In this document: piece by piece, positions 56,210 to 63,906 of the stretch
Numbering within the stretch: the stretch's first letter is position 1
Layout of the letters: each line of letters starts with the position of its first letter
Assembly (NCBI RefSeq): GCF_024806835.1
Contig: NZ_JANTYU010000006.1
Span: forward strand, 305,170-369,169
Length of the DNA: 64,000 nucleotides
Reading direction: 5' to 3'
From: Xanthomonas sp. 3793
GTDB taxonomy: Bacteria > Pseudomonadota > Gammaproteobacteria > Xanthomonadales > Xanthomonadaceae
The notes under the pieces: generated by a model
Told to the model about the DNA's origin: nothing
The model's database searches: none
What the model saw: the letters and a program-made list of their open reading frames with translations, nothing else
Made by a program: the position numbers and the translations under genes

Positions 56210-56376
56210 TGGACGCAGCCATCGCACCACCGCACGCGGCGCATGCTGGCGCGCGCAGCACGCAGGCACGGCATGTACGCTCGTACGTGCCGGCCCGCGT
56301 GCTCGCCGCCAAGCGTGCGCCGCGTGCCGCGTTGCGGTGGCAGGTTGCAGTGGCTGTCGCCCGTGCGGGGCGGCAG

Positions 56377-56403
56377 TGGTTTTGAAGCAGTGGTTTTGAA
56401 CCA
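56377..56403 (+). promoter_or_regulatory. Two near-identical 13-bp palindromes before the large secreted protein gene
   Basis: TGGTTTTGAAGCA and TGGTTTTGAACCA lie 14 bp apart; the second is a perfect TGGTT-TTG-AACCA inverted repeat that ends 7 bp from the start codon. They sit within a 200-bp spacer after the pectate lyase gene. They may be a repressor site or part of a hairpin at the ribosome-binding site. Confidence 0.45.
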
Positions 56404-56409
56404 GACGAG

Positions 56410-59400
56410 GTGCGTGTGCTGAAGGTTTGGATGGGTTTGTTGTGTCTGATCGCGCTGCCGGCAAGTGCGGCCACCCCCACGGCCCCGGAGTTGCTGTTCC
56501 GGGTCTCGGCCGACCGCGACCTGCAGGCCGATGTCGCCCGCGGCGACGGCGTGCCCAACTTCCGCGACAAGATCGCCCTGGTGCCCACCGGCAAGCGCGG
56601 CAACGCCATCGAATGGGCCGACGACGGCGTGCTGTCGTGGAATGCGCCCGGCAACCTCTACACCCAGCGCGGCACGCTCGGCTTCTTCTGGCGCGCACGC
56701 TACCCGGTGGGCGAAGCGCCGTTCGTGATCTTCCGCGTCGGCTACGCCGACCACACCAGCTGGGACATGGCCTGGCTGCGCATCGACTGGAACGGCCACG
56801 GCTTCGATGCCTTCGTCACCGACGCCAACCTCGCGCGCACCCGCGTCTCCTTCAAGCTCGACAAGAACCCCGTCGCCAACGCGTGGACCCACATTGCCTT
56901 CGCCTGGGACGAAACCCGCGGCGTGCGCCTGTATGTCGACGGCAAGGAAGCCGCCCGCGTGGACTGCGGCGCGCCCTGCGCCAACGGCGGCGCGCTCGAC
57001 TTCGACGCCGCGCTGGACCAGTTCGGCCTGGCCGGCCGCGTGATGTCGCCGCACCAGGTGCAGAGCCGCTACAACTTCTTGCGCGGCAGCGACTTCGACG
57101 AGATCCGCATCTACGACCGCATGCTCGACTCCAGCGGCGCCGCCGCACTCGCACGCCTGCAGGAGCCCACCACGGCTGAAGCACCCACCGGCGACGCGCA
57201 ACACGCCGCCTTCCTGCATCGCTACGGCTGGGACAACGGCCACGCACCGCCCGCACTCACCGCACCGGTCACCCGCATCCGCAAGGTGGAATTCACTGAC
57301 GCACGCGACCTCAAGCAATGGATGTGGAAGGCCACCGACGGCATCGCCGAGACCACCTGGCCCGGCGTCTACAACCGCTCGCGCCTGCCGGGCCGCAACG
57401 ACTACTTCCAGCTGCCGGACTGGAACACCTATGTCGAAGGCGGCAAGGCGCTGGACCTCACCCTGCCGGACGAGCCGTTCAACCGCATCGAGCTGCGCGG
57501 CGCCGCCTACGGCCAGGCCACTTACGCCGCGCCCGCTGCCGCCGGTGCCACTGCCGCGCAGGCGCAGCCGCTGTTCGCACGCAAGCAAGGCGTGGTGCGC
57601 AGCGTGGACCAGTTCCCCGAGCGCCGCGGCGGCACGCTGCGCTTTGCCAATACCGCGCAGGAAACCCCCATCCAGGAAATCTGGGCCTACAACGTGCAGC
57701 CGGGCGAGGTGCCCAAGGGCAGCGCGCAACTCAGCTACACCGTGCGCAGCGACATCCAGCCCGACTACGACAACCTCGCCCCCTTGCGCGATGTCATCGC
57801 CGGCCGCTACCCGCCGGGCGAGCGCCAGACCGTTGTCGCGCTGCCCACCAAGGCGCCGGCACGCAAGCGCCCCAGCGACAAGGCCGCAGCAAGCGCGCAG
57901 CAACCCATCGTGCACATCCTGGTGCCGTCCAGCCTGGGCAACCCGCCGCCGGACCAGGCACTGATGCGCAGCTGGTCCTACGGCTGGGAGAACATGCACG
58001 ACGGTCTGGACGGCATCGCCATCACCCTGCCTGCGCTCAACCTGCCGGCCACCCACAACGGCAGCATCCCGCTCAACATCCGCATCAAGGACCCCATCTG
58101 GCCCGCACGCGACATGATCGATGTCTCGGTCGCGGTCGCCCCCGGGCAGGCCCGCACGCTGTGGCTGGACCTGCGCGACAGAATCCTCAGCAACGACAGC
58201 CTGATGCTCAGCATCGCCGCCGCCGCGCCCGGCTTTGATGCCAATGCGCTCGACGGCACCCAGCTGCAACTGGTGTTCAAGCCGCGCGCCGAGGCCATCA
58301 CCGAGCACGTGGCCGACCGCTTCAACCAGGTCAAGGACAACTGGGGCTTTCTGGTGGAAGAGCACACCACCTCCAAGCGCCAACTGCTCTACAAGCGGCT
58401 GGATGCCGACATCACCGACCTGCTGCGCGTCGACCCGGACCACGCGCTCGGCCGCCAGTACTGGAACGACATCAGCTACGCCAACCAGGGCGAGTTGCCT
58501 GTCGAGATGCCCACCGTGCCCAAGGGCGTGCCCGCCTGGGCGTTCTGGCAGCTGCAGGACCTCAGCGCCACCCGCCGCTATATCCGCTGGTGGATCGAGC
58601 AGCGCCAGGTGGCCTATGGCGATTTCGGCGGCGGCATCTCCGACGATTCGGACCTGGTGCAGCAATGGCCCGGCGTCGCGCTGATGGGCGTGGACCCGGA
58701 CATGCTCAACGCCTCCATGCTGGCGCTGTCCGATGCCAACTACCGCAACGGTATGTTCACCAACGGCCTGTCCACCATCGAAACCGACGAGCTGCACTCG
58801 TATGAGGAGGGCATCAACCTCAACAGCGCCCTGCTGTACCTCAACTGGGGCGACCCACGCACCGTCGAGCGCCTGATGGAAACGGTGAAAGCCTTCGACA
58901 CCATCATCCAGGTCAACCCGCAAGGCCACCTGCTGTTTGCCAGCAACTGGTTCGGCGGCCGCAAGATCTACCGCGAGCCCAACTGGCAATGGCAAAAACC
59001 GTACTCCTTCCCCATCGTGCACCCGGCCATCCTGCTGGGCGGCTATAACGCCGACCCCAACAGCCGCCGCATCGTTACCGGCCTGGCCGACGGCTATCTC
59101 GCCCATGCCTACACCAACGCCAAGGGCAACTGGGCGCTGCCTAACGAGATCAACTGGCAAACCGGCAAAACCCGCGGCGGCGAACTGTTCGAAGGCAGCG
59201 GCGGCGCCGACACCTTGCACACCTTCTGGGCCGCCTACCGCTTCACCGGCGATGCGCGTTATCTCAAGCCAATCGACTACCGCGTGGCCAACAGCGGCCC
59301 CAACGGCCTGTCCCTGCTCAACGAAAACTTCCTGGATGTCATGGGCAAGCGCAGCGACTGGAGCGGCAAGCTCATCGATGCGGCCAACAAGGACGACGGC

Positions 59401-60297
59401 AGCGCCCCTGACTTCCCGCACCATGTGGCCTGGGAACAAACCGGCAACCTCGAGTATCTCGCCGCCATTTACCGCAGCGAGGCCAGAGAGAAACTGCAGA
59501 ACTTCTACATGAACACCGAAGGCCACTGGTGGAGCGACCGCGTGGAATCCCCCACGGTCAACCTGCAGCGCGCGCGCCTTGGCGGCGTGGCCCTCAAGCG
59601 CAACCAGACCTACCCCGGCCACACCGTGAGCTGGCGCTTCAACGACCCAGAGGCCGCCACGCAAGTGGCCATCGCCATCCCCGCACCCCGGCAAGACCGC
59701 TTCACCGTCATCGCCTACAACACCTCCAACAAAAACCAGCGCGCCAGCATGACCGGCTGGAACGTCGCCCCAGGTCAATGGCGCATCACCCAAGGCGTGA
59801 GCAAAAACAACGACGGCAAGCTCGACAGCAACGCCAAGACGCAGGAGCGCGCTTTCGAAAAAAGCGCGGCCATCGACATCGACTTCCCTGCCGGCCGCAC
59901 CACCGTCTTGCAGCTCGAACGCATTGCCGAAGCCACCACTCCAGTCGAACTACGCCCGGACCTGGGCATCGGCCACGGCGACGTGCGCGTGACTGCAGAA
60001 GGCATTGAAGTGACGGTGCACAGCCTCGGCCATGCCGATGCACCGGCCGGATTTGTGGTGTTGGAGGATGCGCGTGGAAAGGAGCTGGCAAGAGCCGCGT
60101 TCCCGGCACTCGCGGCGCCACGCAATCTGCAGCCAATCACCACCCAGGTACGCCTGCCACTAACCAACGCGGCAAATCTAAAAACCGCGCAGGTGCGTGT
60201 GGTAACCGAAAGCAACGCGCCAGAGATTACCGACCTCAACAATAATCTCGTTCTACCCACCCCAGCCAAGCCGGCAACCGCAAAAAACAGCCAATAA
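56410..60297 (+). CDS. Very large secreted multidomain protein of the pectin locus, probable polysaccharide-active enzyme
   Basis: 1295 residues. The start is either the GTG at 56410 or, with better spacing to GAGG, the GTG at 56416. A signal peptide is visible (LLCLIALPASA). Residues about 20-250 look like a LamG/concanavalin-type sugar-binding fold (DGVPNFRDKIALVPTGKRGN, WTHIAFAWDETRGVRLYVDG). The middle (about 680-1050) reads as an (alpha/alpha) toroid with AYGDFGGGISDDSDLVQQWP, GLSTIETDELHSYEEGINLN and GELFEGSGGADTLHTFWAAY, like that of many lyases and glycosidases. The end is beta-rich. I cannot name the CAZy family. It would act on a pectic side chain or its products. Confidence 0.8.
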   Translation: MRVLKVWMGLLCLIALPASAATPTAPELLFRVSADRDLQADVARGDGVPNFRDKIALVPTGKRGNAIEWADDGVLSWNAPGNLYTQRGTLGFFWRARYPVGEAPFVIFRVGYADHTSWDMAWLRIDWNGHGFDAFVTDANLARTRVSFKLDKNPVANAWTHIAFAWDETRGVRLYVDGKEAARVDCGAPCANGGALDFDAALDQFGLAGRVMSPHQVQSRYNFLRGSDFDEIRIYDRMLDSSGAAALARLQEPTTAEAPTGDAQHAAFLHRYGWDNGHAPPALTAPVTRIRKVEFTDARDLKQWMWKATDGIAETTWPGVYNRSRLPGRNDYFQLPDWNTYVEGGKALDLTLPDEPFNRIELRGAAYGQATYAAPAAAGATAAQAQPLFARKQGVVRSVDQFPERRGGTLRFANTAQETPIQEIWAYNVQPGEVPKGSAQLSYTVRSDIQPDYDNLAPLRDVIAGRYPPGERQTVVALPTKAPARKRPSDKAAASAQQPIVHILVPSSLGNPPPDQALMRSWSYGWENMHDGLDGIAITLPALNLPATHNGSIPLNIRIKDPIWPARDMIDVSVAVAPGQARTLWLDLRDRILSNDSLMLSIAAAAPGFDANALDGTQLQLVFKPRAEAITEHVADRFNQVKDNWGFLVEEHTTSKRQLLYKRLDADITDLLRVDPDHALGRQYWNDISYANQGELPVEMPTVPKGVPAWAFWQLQDLSATRRYIRWWIEQRQVAYGDFGGGISDDSDLVQQWPGVALMGVDPDMLNASMLALSDANYRNGMFTNGLSTIETDELHSYEEGINLNSALLYLNWGDPRTVERLMETVKAFDTIIQVNPQGHLLFASNWFGGRKIYREPNWQWQKPYSFPIVHPAILLGGYNADPNSRRIVTGLADGYLAHAYTNAKGNWALPNEINWQTGKTRGGELFEGSGGADTLHTFWAAYRFTGDARYLKPIDYRVANSGPNGLSLLNENFLDVMGKRSDWSGKLIDAANKDDGSAPDFPHHVAWEQTGNLEYLAAIYRSEAREKLQNFYMNTEGHWWSDRVESPTVNLQRARLGGVALKRNQTYPGHTVSWRFNDPEAATQVAIAIPAPRQDRFTVIAYNTSNKNQRASMTGWNVAPGQWRITQGVSKNNDGKLDSNAKTQERAFEKSAAIDIDFPAGRTTVLQLERIAEATTPVELRPDLGIGHGDVRVTAEGIEVTVHSLGHADAPAGFVVLEDARGKELARAAFPALAAPRNLQPITTQVRLPLTNAANLKTAQVRVVTESNAPEITDLNNNLVLPTPAKPATAKNSQ

Positions 60298-60313
60298 CCC
60301 AACACACCAAGCC

Positions 60314-60359
60314 CTTCTCCCGCACGCGGGAGAAGGTGCCCGAAGGGCGGATGAGGGCA
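60314..60359 (-). repeat. Intergenic hairpin repeat
   Basis: CCCTTCTCCCGCACGCGGGAGAAGG followed by TGCCCGAAGGGCGGATGAGGG. The same hairpin and CCGCCCTTCGGGCA marker occur in each unit of the tandem block at 16503-16997 in the opposite orientation. Located 17 bp after the large secreted protein gene, where it may terminate transcription. Confidence 0.75.
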
Positions 60360-60484
60360 AAGCCGATAAAGCCAGCGATCACTCGCGCAAGCGCATTGAC
60401 GCAACCCAAAAACTCGGCGAGGATCAAAACACGCAGCACGTAACGTAGCCGCAAAGCCACACATTTCTTCAGGGGGAAGAAACA

Positions 60485-60652
60485 ATGTTGAGCAAGGCAT
60501 GGAGCATCGTGGCACTGACTGTGGCTGCACTCGGTGTGTTTACCCCAACAGCGCAAGCGCGCGTCAGGGCCGCTGGCATGCACCACACCACGAGTCACGG
60601 CGGTCACTACAGCGCAGGCCACGGCGCCTCGCATAAGGGCTGCTGCTATTGA
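60485..60652 (+). CDS. Small secreted His/Gly-rich peptide, 55 residues
   Basis: An ATG at 60485 with GGGGGAAG at good spacing opens a 55-codon frame. The N-terminus LSKAWSIVALTVAALGVFTP then TAQA is a convincing signal peptide. The mature part, RVRAAGMHHTTSHGGHYSAG then HGASHKGCCY, has seven His and a C-terminal CC pair. This suggests a metal-binding or antimicrobial-type periplasmic peptide (inference). It is the last gene with typical GC before composition changes. Confidence 0.65.
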   Translation: MLSKAWSIVALTVAALGVFTPTAQARVRAAGMHHTTSHGGHYSAGHGASHKGCCY

Positions 60653-60792
60653 TCAATAGAGCAGCGATTGGGGATTAATTGCCTCCGTCATCCTGCTTTC
60701 GGTAAGGGTCACTTTATGCCGCGCTTAGGCGATCCTATAGTAGCTAGGCCTCACAGATAGCACCCTTCTTTAAACAGCAAAACGGAGCATGT

Positions 60793-61104
60793 ATGCCCAT
60801 CTACACCGCAATGAACGAACTTAAATCTAAAGTTCCGGGTTCTGTTGAAGGCGCACAAGTATTTTTGGACACCTTGTCACCGGACGTCCAGGAGCAACTC
60901 ATAAGTGCCATCTATCTGGGCCGTGAGCACATCCATTCAACCGAGCTGCGTGATGACGTTGAGATTAGTCGTTCGTACACCGACCACATCGGCAAGAGTG
61001 AGTACGCAAGAATTCTTCACGAGAAGGGCGGCAACGTAATCACGTATTTAAATAAGCTCGAGTCTTGTGCCAAAGCATCTCATTTCGACCTCAACACTCT
61101 TTAA
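60793..61104 (+). CDS. Integron cassette 1: small protein, possibly DUF3775-like
   Basis: 103 residues from the ATG at 60793 (GGAG six bases upstream). The core is LSPDVQEQLISAIYLGREHI then YARILHEKGGNVITYLNKLE, which loosely resembles DUF3775 (a helical domain with an aliphatic-LGR motif). It is soluble and acidic. Codon choice (many A/T-ending codons) differs sharply from genes to the left. A predicted attC site follows 12 bp after its stop, as expected of a gene cassette; a CTTAGGC at 60724 may be the left boundary. Confidence 0.7.
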   Translation: MPIYTAMNELKSKVPGSVEGAQVFLDTLSPDVQEQLISAIYLGREHIHSTELRDDVEISRSYTDHIGKSEYARILHEKGGNVITYLNKLESCAKASHFDLNTL

Positions 61105-61116
61105 CTGGCGGCCGCT

Positions 61117-61172
61117 ACCTAACCAATTATTCAAGCGGACGGCTGCGCCGCAGCTTAATTCCAAGGTTAGAC
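61117..61172 (+). other. attC site 1 of the integron cassette array
   Basis: A 56-bp sequence with ACCTAAC at one end and the core GTTAGAC at the other, complementary at most positions. Inside, TTCAAGC on the left pairs with GCTTAA on the right with one extra C left unpaired, the kind of extrahelical base that integron integrases read. The centre (GGCTGCG/CGCAGCT) forms a short hairpin. The crossover would fall between G61166 and T61167. Confidence 0.8.
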
Positions 61173-61188
61173 ATCTCTGGAGAGCTTC

Positions 61189-61989
61189 ATGTGGTTCACC
61201 AAGAACTTTCGCTCCATCTGGTGGCTGATACTTGTTATCTGTTTGAGCTACGTCATTGGGCAGCGTTTAACGACCATCGAATCTGGTGACGCACGCCCTA
61301 TAGACTTCCTCCTAATCGTGATCTGGCTCGGCGTCTGCTTGGGCCCGCTATTTGCAGAGATCCACCTGCCTGGGATCAAGCTCAAGCAGAAGATGGATGA
61401 ATTGAAGCAGTCCGTCTCGAGCGAAGTTGCCTCGATACGCAATGAAATCCGCAATAACGTCGAGGTTCGGTCAAATGTCTCGCCAAATTTTTGGCTAGGC
61501 AACCCACCTCCGGACTACAAGCTCGGTGATATCGAGCAGCAACTAGCGACACTTGTTCGCTCACTTGAGCATCAAGGCTACGCCGTGCACCCTCCAGTCC
61601 AGCTACCGGAACTTGGCATGGGATTGTCAATAGCTGATCAGGTTATGTTCCGGTCGCGTCGAGATCTCGAAATTGAGCTACGCGCCTTGGCGAACGACAT
61701 GGGTGAAGCTCAAAGCCATAGCCGCTTATTACCTATATCTAGGTTAGTCATGATGCTTACCCAGAATGGGATCATTGATAAGCAAATGGCCAACATCATC
61801 CGCGAGGTTTACTCGGTCTGCTCTATAGCTATCCACGGAGAGAAAGTGTCGGACAAACAGGTGGAATTCGTTCAAAAATCCACACCTGAGCTGATTAGTG
61901 CCCTCAGAGCAATTCGAGAGAGGGAGACGTCAAACATTTCGTTCAGACCGAGCCCGATTAGCGGCCTCGACCATGGCCATTATGATTGA
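61189..61989 (+). CDS. Integron cassette 2: membrane-anchored protein with HEPN-like C-terminus
   Basis: 266 residues. Two membrane helices open it (SIWWLILVICLSYVIGQRL, DFLLIVIWLGVCLGPLFAEI), followed by a coiled-coil-like segment (KLKQKMDELKQSVSSEVASI). After a linker with GNPPPDYKLGDIEQQLATLV, the C-terminal 110 residues (IELRALANDMGEAQSHSRLL, SRLVMMLTQNGIIDKQMANI, EVYSVCSIAIHGEKVSDKQV) match the general plan of HEPN-like or DUF4145-type helical domains, though the canonical Arg is absent before the His. Low GC, flanked by attC sites. Could be an envelope-anchored defence or stress protein; function not known. Confidence 0.75.
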   Translation: MWFTKNFRSIWWLILVICLSYVIGQRLTTIESGDARPIDFLLIVIWLGVCLGPLFAEIHLPGIKLKQKMDELKQSVSSEVASIRNEIRNNVEVRSNVSPNFWLGNPPPDYKLGDIEQQLATLVRSLEHQGYAVHPPVQLPELGMGLSIADQVMFRSRRDLEIELRALANDMGEAQSHSRLLPISRLVMMLTQNGIIDKQMANIIREVYSVCSIAIHGEKVSDKQVEFVQKSTPELISALRAIRERETSNISFRPSPISGLDHGHYD

Positions 61990-62037
61990 GCCATTTCCAA
62001 GGCCGCGCAGCGGTCCGGCTTAACTCAGGCATTAGGC
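61989..62037 (+). other. attC site 2, degenerate on its left side
   Basis: The right half GCGGTCCGGCTTAACTCAGG CATTAGGC matches Xanthomonas-type attC right arms, with ATTAGGC where GTTAGGC is expected. The left arm (TCCAAGGCCGCGC) is only partly complementary and the RYYYAAC end is not clear. It follows the cassette-2 stop directly. Called as an eroded attC. Confidence 0.55.
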
Positions 62038-62061
62038 ATTATTATTAATGAGAGGAATGTT

Positions 62062-62418
62062 ATGGATAAACCCCTGTTCTTCCCCAAAAGAATCGCGATC
62101 GGCACTGCTGTACTTGCACTTTTTGTAGCCGCTATTGCATGGCGGTCAGTGTCGACAGGATCTACCTTTCCCAGCGCTGCCGCCCCTACGCTCTTAGTTG
62201 CAGCGATGTTGGTTGTAAAGTGGGCCGCCCCGCGCATTCCTTGGATAGAGATCGCTTTGTGCGCCGCCTTGATCCTTGTCGTTCACACGGTAGCTCATCT
62301 GTCCCAATGGATTCCAGCCACGTGGCTCGCGGATAAAGTAATCGAGTTATTCTGCCTCCTCGGTTTTGGGGCCTACTGGGTGGCCAAGGGCTACATTCCG
62401 GCCTCGGCAAACCACTAG
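62062..62418 (+). CDS. Integron cassette 3: four-helix membrane protein
   Basis: 118 residues from the ATG at 62062 (AGAGGA upstream). Hydrophobic segments are IAIGTAVLALFVAAIAW, APTLLVAAMLVVKWA, IEIALCAALILVVHTVA and VIELFCLLGFGAYWVA. It has a basic N-terminus. Nothing suggests a family. Low-GC cassette gene between attC sites 2 and 3. Confidence 0.7.
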   Translation: MDKPLFFPKRIAIGTAVLALFVAAIAWRSVSTGSTFPSAAAPTLLVAAMLVVKWAAPRIPWIEIALCAALILVVHTVAHLSQWIPATWLADKVIELFCLLGFGAYWVAKGYIPASANH

Positions 62419-62421
62419 GAG

Positions 62422-62533
62422 GCCCAGCAATGCGTTCAAGCCGAAATTGCATCGCTACGCCGGCAAAGTGGCAGAAAGAGCTTGCCATATGGCCGACTAC
62501 GCGCTGCAATTCGGCTCAACTTAGGTGTTGGGC
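62422..62533 (+). other. attC site 3 of the integron cassette array
   Basis: A 112-bp site bounded by GCCCAGC and GTTGGGC (complementary but for one base). The arms TTCAAGCCGAAATTGCATCGC and GCGCTGCAATTCGGCTCAA pair well, with unpaired extra bases, enclosing a central hairpin region. This is a long attC type. The crossover would lie between G62527 and T62528. Confidence 0.8.
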
Positions 62534-62616
62534 TTTAAAGCAATTCTCGGCGCTTCACACGATGAAATCGACGTGCCAATCCTAGAGTTGGCCCATCTAC
62601 CATATGGATACCCTTT

Positions 62617-63258
62617 ATGCCTTCAGCTCTCCCTTACGTCCCCAACTATGGAAAGATCAAGGCACTTTTCGAGAAGATTGCGTCTGCTAGGGTTCCTGAT
62701 GCGTTTACTCAATCGTATTTGGCTGAAACTTTAGGCTTGAAGAGCGGCGGAGATCGCCCCCTCATTCCGTTACTGAAGGCACTCGGTCTAATCGATCCTT
62801 CGGGAAGGCCTACCTCGGACTACGCCCTTCTCAAAAACTCACAACGTGCTGGCGCTACGCTGGCGCAATGTATCGGCAAAGCTTTTGGTCCGCTGTTCTC
62901 CGCGAATGAGAACGCTCACAAATTGTCCGGCGACGAGTTGAAAGGACTTATTGCGCAGGTTGCTGGATCTGATGAGGAAGTCACCCGCAGGACCGCCGGA
63001 ACGTTCCGAACACTTGTTGAGATAGCGGGAGTCAATAGCTTTGCAGCTGGCGCGCCATCCAAAGAGGGAGATGCGGGAGATTCGAACACTAAGCAACAGA
63101 ACACGACTGACGATACAATTGAGCATGAAAGAGCGCCTAGGGGAAGAGCTGGAGTTCGCCCCGAGTTTCACTACAACATTCAGGTTCATCTCCCGTCGAA
63201 CGCGACGGAGGAAACATATCTCAACATCTTTAATGCTTTGAGGAAGTCGTTGTCGTGA
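62617..63258 (+). CDS. Integron cassette 4, gene A: DUF5343 family protein
   Basis: 213 residues from the ATG at 62617. The DUF5343 pattern is clear: LPYVPNYGKIKALFEKIASA, VPDAFTQSYLAETLGLKSG, DRPLIPLLKALGLIDPSGRP and RTAGTFRTLVEIAG. The N-terminal part looks like a DNA-binding winged-helix module (inference). The C-terminus after residue 150 is disordered and ends NIQVHLPSNATEETYLNIFN. It overlaps the next gene by 4 bp (GTGA), so the two are translated together. DUF5343 proteins are of unknown function and occur in accessory regions. Confidence 0.85.
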   Translation: MPSALPYVPNYGKIKALFEKIASARVPDAFTQSYLAETLGLKSGGDRPLIPLLKALGLIDPSGRPTSDYALLKNSQRAGATLAQCIGKAFGPLFSANENAHKLSGDELKGLIAQVAGSDEEVTRRTAGTFRTLVEIAGVNSFAAGAPSKEGDAGDSNTKQQNTTDDTIEHERAPRGRAGVRPEFHYNIQVHLPSNATEETYLNIFNALRKSLS

Positions 63259-63824
63259 GCCTAGATGATTCGCGGTTGGCGCTATTCCTCATGCTTGGTC
63301 AGGGCGCGGATAAAGCTCTTTCCAAGCGAGTAGACCTGGTCCCGTCGTACCCGCTACTTATCTCCGATTCGTTCGATCTATCAGAAGTGATGCCTGATAC
63401 GGTACACAGTGCGTTAAGGGCCGCTGAAGCGTTCAAGCTTTTCTTCGTCTTCGAGCGATATCTACGCGACATCATCATTGACGTTCTGTCGCAGGACCCC
63501 TCGGTACAATGGTGGGAAAAGCTCCCCACAGACGTTAGGACCGAAGTGGAAGCTTTGGAAGCGGCCGAGGATACGAAGGCATGGATGGCGCTGGGAACGC
63601 GAGACAAGTCGTCGCTAATGACCTATCCGCAGCTTCTGAGAGTGATCGATACGTGTTGGAAGCCTCACTTTATTGATGTCGTGCGCGACAAGAGCTTAAT
63701 ACAGCAAGCTCGCGTGCTAACTCACCTGCGTAATGCCGTCGCACATATGACTCCCGTTCCGGATGAGGAACTAGGTCGTATCAAGCAGGTTATGCGCGAC
63801 TGGTTTCGAATGGTCGCGCCTTGA
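63255..63824 (+). CDS. Integron cassette 4, gene B: Swt1-type HEPN domain protein
   Basis: 189 residues from the GTG at 63255, which overlaps the DUF5343 stop. The C-terminal third has the HEPN RNase-type motif R159-N-x3-H164 in LTHLRNAVAHMTPVPDEELG, followed by RIKQVMRDWFRMVAP, a strong match to Swt1-type HEPN proteins. The N-terminal and middle parts are helical (SALRAAEAFKLFFVFERYLR, LPTDVRTEVEALEAAED). HEPN proteins with this motif are often metal-independent RNases in toxin or phage-defence systems; here no cognate nucleotidyltransferase is seen, and DUF5343 is the likely partner. Whether it is active is inference. Confidence 0.87.
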   Translation: MSLDDSRLALFLMLGQGADKALSKRVDLVPSYPLLISDSFDLSEVMPDTVHSALRAAEAFKLFFVFERYLRDIIIDVLSQDPSVQWWEKLPTDVRTEVEALEAAEDTKAWMALGTRDKSSLMTYPQLLRVIDTCWKPHFIDVVRDKSLIQQARVLTHLRNAVAHMTPVPDEELGRIKQVMRDWFRMVAP

Positions 63825-63842
63825 GTGCCGCGCGCTAGTGAT

Positions 63843-63863
63843 GCCCAACCCTTCCTTCGAGCG
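63843..63863 (+). other. Left half of attC site 4, interrupted
   Basis: GCCCAAC is the exact complement of GTTGGGC, the left end of this cassette, and is followed by CCTTCCTTCGAGCG, the expected left arm. The right arm and core are missing: sequence of an inserted element follows. Located 19 bp past the HEPN gene stop. Confidence 0.7.
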
Positions 63864-63905
63864 TAGGAAAACGGGGTTGGGAAAGCGTGGGAAAACGGGG
63901 TCAGG
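63864..63905 (+). repeat. Two direct copies of an 18-bp sequence next to the IS end
   Basis: TAGGAAAACGGGGTTGGG and TGGGAAAACGGGGTCAGG lie 24 bp apart between the broken attC and the insertion-sequence terminus. They may derive from another mobile-element end or from the insertion. Origin not determined. Confidence 0.5.
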
Positions 63906-63906
63906 T

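Noticed and set aside
56131..59793. 1220-codon minus-strand frame antisense to the large secreted protein
   Set aside because: The plus-strand frame has a signal peptide and coherent domains; the antisense frame has none.
60298..60792. An integron integrase or attI upstream of the first cassette
   Set aside because: No tyrosine-recombinase motif or large frame is present there; only a hairpin repeat and a small secreted peptide gene are seen. A CTTAGGC at 60724 is the only attI-like core.
62525..62734. 69-codon frame starting inside attC 3
   Set aside because: It starts in the attC, overlaps the DUF5343 gene in another frame and has no domain.
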